A stretch of 13,049 nt of DNA from Actinomycetota bacterium (GTDB lineage: Bacteria > Actinomycetota > Actinomycetes > S36-B12 > UBA5976): assembly GCA_005789325.1 (NCBI GenBank), contig SXYE01000043.1, positions 1 to 13,049 on the forward strand, in the 5' to 3' direction. The position numbers were made by a program, and so were the translations under genes. The notes below the pieces were generated by a model. The model had not been told where the DNA came from and did no database searches. It saw nothing but the letters and a program-made list of their open reading frames with translations. This document shows, piece by piece, positions 1 to 6,544 of the stretch (within the stretch, counting starts at the first letter, position 1; each line of letters starts with the position of its first letter).

Positions 1-44
1 AAAGCAATTCGGCGAGCAATTCGGGAAAAAGTCTGTGATTTCAT
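1..44 (-). CDS. Possible N-terminus of a divergent gene (partial)
   Basis: On the minus strand an ATG at 44-42 opens a frame that runs without a stop to the window edge and encodes about 14 residues, starting MKSQTFSRIARRIA. The piece is basic and amphipathic, as expected of the cytoplasmic start of a membrane protein, but it is too short to identify. In many actinobacteria the gene divergent from sufR is a heme A synthase (COX15/CtaA), an ABC transporter or a glycosyltransferase, and any of these would fit. No strong Shine-Dalgarno sequence precedes the ATG. The call rests on the open frame and on the expected divergent layout only. Confidence 0.35.
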   Translation of the reverse strand, partial: MKSQTFSRIARRIA

Positions 45-98
45 GATGTCTTTTAAGTCTAGAGACACGTCAAAGTTGCACCATTCGAGGAAATAGGC

Positions 99-110
99 AA
101 CACTAGGGTT
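99..110. promoter_or_regulatory. Candidate SufR operator (12-bp imperfect palindrome)
   Basis: AACACTAGGGTT is an inverted repeat centred on CTAG with five of six base pairs matching. It ends one base before the sufR ATG. It contains a TANNNT element (TAGGGT, 104-109) that could itself be a -10 box. SufR proteins repress their own operon by binding inverted repeats near the promoter, so the position suits autoregulation. The binding is inference; only the symmetry and position are seen. Confidence 0.4.
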
Positions 111-809
111 ATGGAATTCAAGACTGTAGGCAGAGACCGTTTGGCTCGAGAGTTACTCAAGTCCGGCCCGATAACTGCGAGTGATCTAGCTGATTGCCTG
201 GGCATTAGTGCTGTGGCCGTTAGAAAACATCTTGATGACATGGAAACCAAAAGTCTTGTCGAATCTCATGAAATTGCACCATTTGGCCCAGCCAAACCAA
301 AGGGCAGAGGAAGACCAGCAAGAGTTTACTCACTAACTTCGCAAGGAAGAGATTTTTTTGAAAACCAATATCAAGCACTAGCCCAAGATGCTGTGAGCTT
401 TATGGCTTCGACCTACGGCAACAAAGTTGTTAAAGAATTTGCGATGAGTCGTGCTAATGAAATGTTAAAAAAGTACGGAACCAAAATTAATCAGAAACAA
501 TCTGTTCAGGAAAAAGTTGAAGTTTTATCAAATAGCTTGTCCAAGGATGGATTTGCTGCAACAACTGAAAAAGGTTCAGGCCCAACAAATACAATTCAGC
601 TTTGCCAACACAACTGTCCAATTGCCCACGTTGCTGAAAAACACCCAGAATTTTGTGATGCTGAACTTGAAGCATTCAATGAATTACTAGGAGTAAATGT
701 AACAAGAATATCTACAATTGCTAATGGTGGAAATATTTGCACATCATTGGTAAGTACTCTGTCTAAAAATGCAGTTTCATCAGCCCAGCAACATAAGGAG
801 AAAAAATGA
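111..809 (+). CDS. sufR: SufR-type iron-sulfur-sensing transcriptional regulator
   Basis: The 232-residue protein is a DNA-binding regulator that probably represses the downstream SUF operon when its own Fe-S cluster is loaded. Residues 8-50 form a winged helix-turn-helix of the DeoR/ArsR kind (ITASDLADCLGISAVAVRKHL), followed by a basic wing with GRGRPARVYSLT around 66-76. The C-terminal half carries Cys165, Cys169, Cys182 and Cys210. The C169-x12-C182-x27-C210 spacing is that of the conserved SufR cluster ligands. It is the first gene of the operon, and its stop overlaps the sufB start in ATGA. No Shine-Dalgarno sequence is visible upstream of ATG 111, but the protein start fits the family. 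Identification is firm from motif plus context; the repressor role is inferred from homologues. Confidence 0.93.
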   Translation: MEFKTVGRDRLARELLKSGPITASDLADCLGISAVAVRKHLDDMETKSLVESHEIAPFGPAKPKGRGRPARVYSLTSQGRDFFENQYQALAQDAVSFMASTYGNKVVKEFAMSRANEMLKKYGTKINQKQSVQEKVEVLSNSLSKDGFAATTEKGSGPTNTIQLCQHNCPIAHVAEKHPEFCDAELEAFNELLGVNVTRISTIANGGNICTSLVSTLSKNAVSSAQQHKEKK

Positions 810-2215
810 CGATAGCCCGGCCTGAACTTGATGGTATTGGTAATTATGAATTCGGTTGGCACGATAAAACTGATGCTGGCGCAAACGCTAAACGTGGACT
901 AACAGAAGACGTTGTAAGAGACATCAGCCAGAAAAAGAATGAACCTGCCTGGATGCTTGAAACAAGATTGAAAGCTTTAGCAATGTTTGAAAAGAAACCT
1001 TTGCCAAATTGGGGTGCCTATCTTGGTGGAATAGATTTCGACAATATTAAATATTTTGTTCGCTCAACAGAGAAGCAAGCAACATCTTGGGAAGAGTTAC
1101 CAGATGATATTAAAAATACCTATGATCGATTAGGAATTCCAGAAGCTGAAAAGAAGCGACTAATTGCAGGGGTAGCAGCACAATATGAAAGTGAAGTTGT
1201 TTACCACCAAATTAGAGAAGACCTTGAAAAAGAAGGAGTAATTTTTCTTGATACCGACACCGCTCTAAAACAACACGAAGATGTGTTCAAAGAGTATTTC
1301 GGTTCAGTGATTCCATCTGGAGACAACAAATTTTCAGCTCTTAACACCGCTGTTTGGTCTGGTGGATCATTTATATATGTTCCAAAAGGTGTAAAGGTTG
1401 ATATTCCACTTCAAGCATATTTCCGTATTAATACTGAAAACATGGGTCAGTTTGAACGAACTTTGATCATTGTTGACGAAGGTGCCTATGTTCATTACGT
1501 AGAAGGTTGTACCGCACCTGTTTATTCTTCAGATTCATTACATAGCGCAGTTGTGGAAATTATCGTGAAAAAGAATGCACGTTGTCGCTACACAACAATT
1601 CAAAACTGGTCAAACAATGTTTATAACTTGGTAACCAAAAGAGCAGTTGCTCAACAAGGTGCCACCATGGAATGGATTGATGGAAACATCGGTTCAAAAG
1701 TAACCATGAAATACCCAGCTGTTTGGTTAGTAGGAGAACACGCAAAAGGCGAAACAATGTCTGTTGCATTTGCTGGTGAAGGTCAGCATCAAGATGCTGG
1801 TGCAAAAATGGTGCACGCAGCACCTAATACTTCTTCAACAATTATTTCTAAATCAGTTGCCAGAGGTGGCGGAAGAACTTCATATCGCGGTCTAATTCAA
1901 GTGAATGAAGGTTCTTACAACGCTAAGACAACTGTTAAATGCGATGCATTACTAATCGATGACATTTCTCGCTCAGACACATATCCATACATTGATTGTC
2001 GTGAAGACGATGTCTCAATGGGACATGAAGCAACCGTTTCTCGAATTAGTGAAGACCAGTTGTTCTATTTGATGCAACGAGGTCTTAACGAAGATGAAGC
2101 TGCAGCCATGATTGTGCGTGGGTTTGTTGAACCAATTGCACGCGAATTACCAATGGAATATGCAATTGAATTAAACAGATTGATCGAATTGCAAATGGAA
2201 GGCGCTGTTGGATGA
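806..2215 (+). CDS. sufB: Fe-S cluster assembly scaffold protein SufB
   Basis: SufB is the scaffold subunit of the cytoplasmic SufBCD complex, on which nascent Fe-S clusters are built. The 469-residue length is normal. The N-terminal block (YEFGWHDKTDAGANAKRGL, about 14-32) is the typical actinobacterial form. The beta-helix core ends in the conserved C-terminal segment with Cys379 (VKCD), the counterpart of E. coli SufB Cys405, and His407-Glu408 in GHEAT, matching the essential E. coli His433-Glu434 region. The terminal helices (SEDQLFYLMQRGL onward) bind SufC. AAGGAG at 795-800, inside the end of sufR, supplies a ribosome binding site 5 nt from the ATG, and the ATGA overlap implies coupled translation. 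The gene appears intact and functional. Confidence 0.98.
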   Translation: MTIARPELDGIGNYEFGWHDKTDAGANAKRGLTEDVVRDISQKKNEPAWMLETRLKALAMFEKKPLPNWGAYLGGIDFDNIKYFVRSTEKQATSWEELPDDIKNTYDRLGIPEAEKKRLIAGVAAQYESEVVYHQIREDLEKEGVIFLDTDTALKQHEDVFKEYFGSVIPSGDNKFSALNTAVWSGGSFIYVPKGVKVDIPLQAYFRINTENMGQFERTLIIVDEGAYVHYVEGCTAPVYSSDSLHSAVVEIIVKKNARCRYTTIQNWSNNVYNLVTKRAVAQQGATMEWIDGNIGSKVTMKYPAVWLVGEHAKGETMSVAFAGEGQHQDAGAKMVHAAPNTSSTIISKSVARGGGRTSYRGLIQVNEGSYNAKTTVKCDALLIDDISRSDTYPYIDCREDDVSMGHEATVSRISEDQLFYLMQRGLNEDEAAAMIVRGFVEPIARELPMEYAIELNRLIELQMEGAVG

Positions 2216-3354
2216 GTACTGCAATACAAGAAAAAGAAATACTCTTCAAAAGCACTGACGCAAGACCTGATCGCATTGCTTCTAGTAATCCATCAGATTT
2301 TGCTGTTCCAAACGGTAGAGAAGAAGAATGGCGCTACACACCACTTAAGCGTTTAGGGAAGCTTCATGAAGAAGTCACAGCTGATCAAGAAATTAATTAC
2401 GAAGTAGTTGCTCCAGCAGGAATTACATATACAGTTGTTGATCGAAAAGACGTTACCACAAAATTTCTAGCAACTGATCGAGTTAGTTCAAGAACTGAGT
2501 CTTTATGGAACAAGGCCTTGGTAATTGAAGTTACCAAGGAATTAGAGACTAAAGACTTAACCTGGGTAAAAATCAATCTTAAAAATGGTGTGCAATATGG
2601 CCACATCATTATCAAAGCAAAATCACACAGCAAAGCAACAATAATTCTTGAACACGTGGGTGAGGGAATTGCTGGTGTTAATTGTGAAATTATTGCTGAA
2701 GATGGTTCCAATATTGATTTCATCACAGTTTTCGATTTAGAGCGAAAATCTGTTATAGCAAGTGAGCATCAGTTTGTGATAAGTAAAAATGCAAACATTA
2801 GATCTTTAGTAGTTCAACTTGGTGGAGATATCGTTCGCTATGTCCCTAGAGCAAAATTTTCCGGTAATCATGCCAGTGTTGAATTATTAGGAGTATTTTT
2901 GGCAACTCGAGGACAATTCTTTGAAAATAGAGTTTTCGTTGACCACAATATGAAGGATTGCAAAAGCAATGTTTTGTATCGCGGTGGAGCTCACGGTGAA
3001 GGAAGCCACACCGTTTGGGTGGGAGATGTTTTAATTCGAAAGATTGCCACTGGAACAAACACTTACGAAATGAATCGCAATTTGTTGTTAGACAATGGCG
3101 CAAGAGCAGATTCTGTACCAAATCTTGAAATTGAAACAGGAGAAGTTGAAAAAGCTGGACACGCAAGTGTTACAGGCAGATTAGATGATGATCAATTGTT
3201 TTATTTAATGTCAAGAGGAATTGATGAACACACAGCAAGACAACTTGTTATTGAAGGTTTCTTTGCTGGCATATTTGGTGAATTTAGTCATCCAGAACTA
3301 AAAGAGCGATTAAATGATCGCTTAAATGCGGCTATTGAAGGATCCACCAAATGA
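2212..3354 (+). CDS. sufD: Fe-S cluster assembly protein SufD
   Basis: SufD is the paralogue and partner of SufB in the SufBC2D scaffold and is needed for iron acquisition and cluster formation. The protein has 380 residues, a typical length. An N-terminal EEEWRYTPLKRL block (about 37-48) leads into the beta-helix domain, and the C-terminal PNLEIETGEV...GHAS segment holds His317, equivalent to the catalytic interface histidine of E. coli SufD (His360). The closing DDDQLFYLMSRGI helix parallels the one in SufB. The gene overlaps sufB upstream and the Rieske gene downstream, in both cases by ATGA, so stoichiometric translation is likely. No missing key residue was seen. Confidence 0.97.
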   Translation: MSTAIQEKEILFKSTDARPDRIASSNPSDFAVPNGREEEWRYTPLKRLGKLHEEVTADQEINYEVVAPAGITYTVVDRKDVTTKFLATDRVSSRTESLWNKALVIEVTKELETKDLTWVKINLKNGVQYGHIIIKAKSHSKATIILEHVGEGIAGVNCEIIAEDGSNIDFITVFDLERKSVIASEHQFVISKNANIRSLVVQLGGDIVRYVPRAKFSGNHASVELLGVFLATRGQFFENRVFVDHNMKDCKSNVLYRGGAHGEGSHTVWVGDVLIRKIATGTNTYEMNRNLLLDNGARADSVPNLEIETGEVEKAGHASVTGRLDDDQLFYLMSRGIDEHTARQLVIEGFFAGIFGEFSHPELKERLNDRLNAAIEGSTK

Positions 3355-3671
3355 CCAATTGGAACGTTGTAGGAAAAGTTTCTGATTTTGCCATGGGATC
3401 TGCTAAAGCAATTGATTTAAATGGTGAAACTATTTGTTTAGTTAGAAACAAAAATGGTTTTCATGCCATTTCTGATGCTTGCTCTCATGGCGCAGTTTCT
3501 TTAAGTGAGGGAAGTGTTACAGATGAAGGAATTGAATGTTTTTTGCATGGATCGGAATTTAATTTGCAAACAGGGGAACCAAAAACTCCTCCAGCAACAA
3601 GTGCGGTTGATGTATTTGCAGTGCAAGTAGACGGCGACGGCGACAATGCTGTTGTCTCAGTGAGAATATAA
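3351..3671 (+). CDS. Rieske-type [2Fe-2S] ferredoxin of the SUF operon
   Basis: This is a 106-residue soluble Rieske domain of the biphenyl/naphthalene dioxygenase ferredoxin type, the kind often labelled 'non-heme iron oxygenase ferredoxin subunit'. The cluster ligands are visible as Cys44-x-His46 (CSHG) and Cys63-x2-His66 (CFLHG), 16 residues apart. No membrane anchor or oxygenase partner lies nearby. Placement between sufD and sufC is usual in actinobacteria and suggests a role in electron supply to, or as a client of, the SUF machinery. That role is inference, and an oxygenase function is unlikely from context. The start overlaps the sufD stop (ATGA). Confidence 0.93.
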   Translation: MTNWNVVGKVSDFAMGSAKAIDLNGETICLVRNKNGFHAISDACSHGAVSLSEGSVTDEGIECFLHGSEFNLQTGEPKTPPATSAVDVFAVQVDGDGDNAVVSVRI

Positions 3672-3684
3672 AGAAGAGGAAAGT

Positions 3685-4449
3685 ATGTCTGAATTAGTAA
3701 TTAAAGGTTTACACGTCACAGTTGAAACAGATGACGGTGTTAAAGAAATTTTAAGAGGTGTTGATTTAACAATCACCTCTGGACAAACACATGCAATCAT
3801 GGGACCTAATGGTTCAGGAAAATCAACTTTGGCTTATGCCGTAGCAGGACATCCTAAGTACACAATTTCATCTGGATCAGTAACTCTTGATGGCGAAGAT
3901 GTTTTGGAAATGTCTGTTGATGAAAGAGCAAAAGCCGGCCTATTTTTAGCAATGCAATACCCAGTAGAAATTCCTGGAGTTTCCGTAAGCAATTTCTTAC
4001 GTTCATCAATTACAGCTTTGCGCGGTGAGGCACCAAAATTGCGTGAGTGGATTAAAGAAATGAACGAAGCCATGAAAGAAATTGGTATGGACCAAGCATT
4101 CTCTGAAAGAAATGTTAATGAAGGATTTTCTGGCGGAGAAAAGAAGCGCCATGAAATCTTGCAACTTGAATTAATGAAACCAAAAATCGCGATCCTTGAT
4201 GAAACAGATTCTGGATTAGACGTTGATGCTTTGAGAATTGTGTCAGAAGGAATCAACCGCACTGTAGCAAAAAATAACACTGGCGTTCTACTCATTACGC
4301 ATTACACCAGAATTCTTCGCTACGTTAAACCAGACAAAGTAAGTGTTTTTGTCGACGGGAAAGTAGTAGCAACCGGAGGGCAAGAATTAGCTGAAGAACT
4401 AGAAGCTAACGGATACGTCAAGTTCTCAAAAGCGACAGCTGGGGCATGA
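3685..4449 (+). CDS. sufC: Fe-S cluster assembly ATPase SufC
   Basis: SufC is the soluble ABC-type ATPase that drives conformational change in SufB-SufD. All nucleotide-binding motifs are present in 254 residues: Walker A GPNGSGKST (40-48), signature FSGGEKKR (148-155), Walker B ILDETDSGLD (170-179) and the switch His206 (ITHYTR). The LDETDSGLD form, with Asp and Ser after the catalytic Glu, is diagnostic for SufC against other ABC ATPases. There are no membrane segments. It is the only gene in the operon separated from its predecessor by a real gap (13 nt), and this gap holds an AGAGGA ribosome binding site at 3675-3680. The stop overlaps sufS (ATGA). Confidence 0.98.
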   Translation: MSELVIKGLHVTVETDDGVKEILRGVDLTITSGQTHAIMGPNGSGKSTLAYAVAGHPKYTISSGSVTLDGEDVLEMSVDERAKAGLFLAMQYPVEIPGVSVSNFLRSSITALRGEAPKLREWIKEMNEAMKEIGMDQAFSERNVNEGFSGGEKKRHEILQLELMKPKIAILDETDSGLDVDALRIVSEGINRTVAKNNTGVLLITHYTRILRYVKPDKVSVFVDGKVVATGGQELAEELEANGYVKFSKATAGA

Positions 4450-5741
4450 CAACAACGGATTTGAAACACAAGTTGGATATAAAAAAAATCCAACTTGATT
4501 TTCCAATCCTGTCAAGAGAAGTTAGAAATAACAGGAAATTAATCTATTTAGATAGTGCTGCGACTTCTCAAAAACCCCAAGTTGTAATTGAGGCTCAGAA
4601 TAATTTCTATGAAACCATTAATTCAGGTGTTCATAGAGGTGCTTACTATTTAGCAGAGTTAGCAACTGATGCTCACGAAAAAGCAAGAGAGATAATCTCA
4701 GGATTTATCAATATCAAGCCAGATCAATTGATTTTTACCAAGAATGCCACAGAATCATTGAACTTACTTTCATATTCGTTTCTTAACGCCACAATGAAAG
4801 CAAAAAACGGTATTGCGATGGATAAAAGATTAATACTTAATCCTGGCGATGAGATATTGGTGACTGAATTAGAGCACCACGCCAATTTAGTTCCTTGGCA
4901 GGAATTATGTCTTAAAACTGGTGCAGTTTTACGTTGGATTCCGATTACGGATCAAGGAATACTTGATTACAGCAAGATGGGTTCATTGATTAGTAATAAA
5001 ACAAAAGTTATATCTGTTTCACATATGAGTAATGTGCTTGGTTCCATAACTGACATCGAAACAGTCAGTAAAGCAGCTAAATCTGTGGGAGCTTTCTTTT
5101 TTATTGACGCATGTCAATCCGTTCCCCACATGCCAGTTGATTTCAACAATCTCGGAGCCGATGCGATTGCTTGGTCCGGACATAAAATGCTTGGTCCATT
5201 AGGAATTGGTCTTCTTGGGGCCACTGAAGAACTTTTGTCAATCATGCCTCCATTTATAAGTGGTGGCTCAATGATTGAAACAGTTTCAATGGAAAAATCA
5301 ACTTTTTCAAAAGCTCCAAGAAAATTTGAAGCCGGAACCCCACCTGCCGCAGAAGCTGTTGGGCTAGGAGCCGCTGTTGAGTATTTGCAAAATATTGGAA
5401 TGGGAAATGTTCACAGTCACGAGCGTCATCTAACTAAATTGTTATTAGATGGCTTAAAACAAATTGATGGCGTAACAATATATGGACCAACCGATGACAG
5501 AGATCGCGGCAGCACAGTTTCATTTGCACTTGATGGATTGCATCCTCATGATGTTGGGCAAGTTTTAGATGACATGGGAATTGCAGTTCGAGTTGGTAAT
5601 CACTGTGCTCGACCAATTATGGACAAACTAAAAGTTCAATCAACCACACGTGCCAGCACCTATATTTATAATGATGATTCAGATATTAAAGCCTTAATTG
5701 ATGGAATCGAAGAAGTCTTTAGATTCTTTGGTAGGAAATAA
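4446..5741 (+). CDS. sufS: Cysteine desulfurase SufS (group II)
   Basis: SufS is a PLP enzyme that removes sulfur from L-cysteine, giving alanine and an enzyme persulfide that is handed to SufU. In 431 residues the PLP lysine is Lys247 (SGHKMLGP), the cofactor-stacking histidine is in ELEHHANLVPW (about 141-151), and the persulfide cysteine is Cys387 in RVGNHCARP, the short-loop arrangement of class II enzymes. A stretch of about 15 residues before LNPGDEI (roughly 115-130) makes the region after the NATES motif a little longer than in many relatives. The gene overlaps sufC by ATGA and sufU by TAATG. The adjacent sufU, and the absence of sufE here, point to a SufS-SufU pair. Confidence 0.97.
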   Translation: MTTTDLKHKLDIKKIQLDFPILSREVRNNRKLIYLDSAATSQKPQVVIEAQNNFYETINSGVHRGAYYLAELATDAHEKAREIISGFINIKPDQLIFTKNATESLNLLSYSFLNATMKAKNGIAMDKRLILNPGDEILVTELEHHANLVPWQELCLKTGAVLRWIPITDQGILDYSKMGSLISNKTKVISVSHMSNVLGSITDIETVSKAAKSVGAFFFIDACQSVPHMPVDFNNLGADAIAWSGHKMLGPLGIGLLGATEELLSIMPPFISGGSMIETVSMEKSTFSKAPRKFEAGTPPAAEAVGLGAAVEYLQNIGMGNVHSHERHLTKLLLDGLKQIDGVTIYGPTDDRDRGSTVSFALDGLHPHDVGQVLDDMGIAVRVGNHCARPIMDKLKVQSTTRASTYIYNDDSDIKALIDGIEEVFRFFGRK

Positions 5742-6187
5742 TGCAACTTTCAAACATGTACCAAGAAGTAATCCTTGATCATTACAAGTCACCGCGTGGC
5801 AAGGGTTTAAAAGAACCTTTCGGGGGAGAGGCCCATCACGTTAATCCAACTTGTGGAGATGAAATTACTGTAAGAGTTCAATTGAGTAAAGATGGCAAAA
5901 CAATTGAAAAATTGTCTTATGACTCAACTGGTTGTTCCATCAGTCAAGCATCAGCAAGCATCATGTTTGAACAGGTTGATGGAAAAAAGATTGACGAATT
6001 TAACCAATCAAGTGATGAGTTTTTGGCAATGATGCAAAGTAAGGGAAATTTCGAACCTAATGAGGATCTTTTGGGGGATGGGGTTTCCATGATTGGGGTG
6101 GCGCAATATCCAGCCCGAATAAAGTGCGCCCTGCTTTCCTGGATGGCGGCAAAAGATGCAATTATTAGAGCAAATGGAGAAAAATAA
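5741..6187 (+). CDS. sufU: Zinc-dependent sulfurtransferase SufU
   Basis: SufU accepts the persulfide from SufS and passes it to SufB. The 148-residue IscU-fold protein has the zinc-site residues Cys38 and Asp40 (NPTCGD), Cys65 (STGCSIS) and Cys129 (RIKCALLSW). The insertion between the second and third cysteines (about 77-115) is characteristic of SufU as opposed to the IscU scaffold. It starts within the sufS stop (TAATG, 1-nt overlap) and ends the same way into sufT. Assignment to SufU rather than IscU follows from this insertion and from the SUF operon context. Confidence 0.96.
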   Translation: MQLSNMYQEVILDHYKSPRGKGLKEPFGGEAHHVNPTCGDEITVRVQLSKDGKTIEKLSYDSTGCSISQASASIMFEQVDGKKIDEFNQSSDEFLAMMQSKGNFEPNEDLLGDGVSMIGVAQYPARIKCALLSWMAAKDAIIRANGEK

Positions 6188-6510
6188 TGACAACTGATAC
6201 AAAAGCATCATCTGAAAATGTTTACGAAGCACTGCATGATGTGGTCGATCCTGAATTAGGAATCAACGTAGTTGATTTAGGTTTAATTTATGGAGTTGAA
6301 GTAAAAGATGATGGATCAGCAGTTATTGACATGACTTTGACTTCTGCAGCTTGTCCTTTAACCGATGTAATTGAAGATCAAACTAAAGCGGCACTAAATG
6401 GAATTGTTAACGGATTCAGCATTAATTGGGTGTGGATGCCACCTTGGGGTCCAGATAAAATTACTGACGAAGGCCGACAAATGCTTCGCGCATTGGGATT
6501 CAACCTCTAA
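6187..6510 (+). CDS. sufT: SufT / MIP18-family (DUF59) Fe-S maturation protein
   Basis: This 107-residue DUF59 (MIP18) protein is an accessory factor in Fe-S protein maturation. It contains the DPELGINVVDLGLIY signature (21-35) and the TLTSAACPL motif with the conserved Cys56. Its C-terminus has WMPPWGPDKI (about 77-86), common in bacterial homologues. It closes the operon, starting in a 1-nt overlap with sufU (TAATG). The 34-nt gap before the next gene contains no obvious terminator hairpin, so read-through into the ABC transporter is possible. The DUF59 call is firm; the exact step it performs is known only from family studies. Confidence 0.93.
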   Translation: MTTDTKASSENVYEALHDVVDPELGINVVDLGLIYGVEVKDDGSAVIDMTLTSAACPLTDVIEDQTKAALNGIVNGFSINWVWMPPWGPDKITDEGRQMLRALGFNL

Positions 6511-6529
6511 ACACATTTCACCGCAAGAC

Positions 6530-6535
6530 TAGACT
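6530..6535 (+). promoter_or_regulatory. Possible -10 box for the ABC transporter
   Basis: TAGACT fits TANNNT and lies 9 nt before the ATG at 6545, where no Shine-Dalgarno sequence is present. It would give a nearly leaderless transcript. No convincing -35 box is seen, so this is a weak call. Confidence 0.25.
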
Positions 6536-6544
6536 CTGTAACAA

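Noticed and set aside
4..24. Direct repeat GCAATTCGG x2 as a regulatory repeat or origin iteron
   Set aside because: Only two copies, and it lies in the possible divergent coding start where it encodes RIA twice.
2397..2726. 109-codon open frame antisense to sufD
   Set aside because: Fully inside sufD, with low-complexity translation and no family resemblance.
2846..3166. 106-codon open frame antisense to sufD
   Set aside because: Leu/Phe/Gln-rich translation typical of a shadow frame; sufD is intact across it.
3834..4295. 153-codon open frame antisense to sufC
   Set aside because: It lies wholly within a certain sufC gene, has no ribosome binding site, and its translation shows no recognisable domain; it mirrors sufC codon composition.
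6511..6544. Terminator between sufT and the ABC transporter
   Set aside because: No GC-rich stem followed by a T-run is present in these 34 bases.
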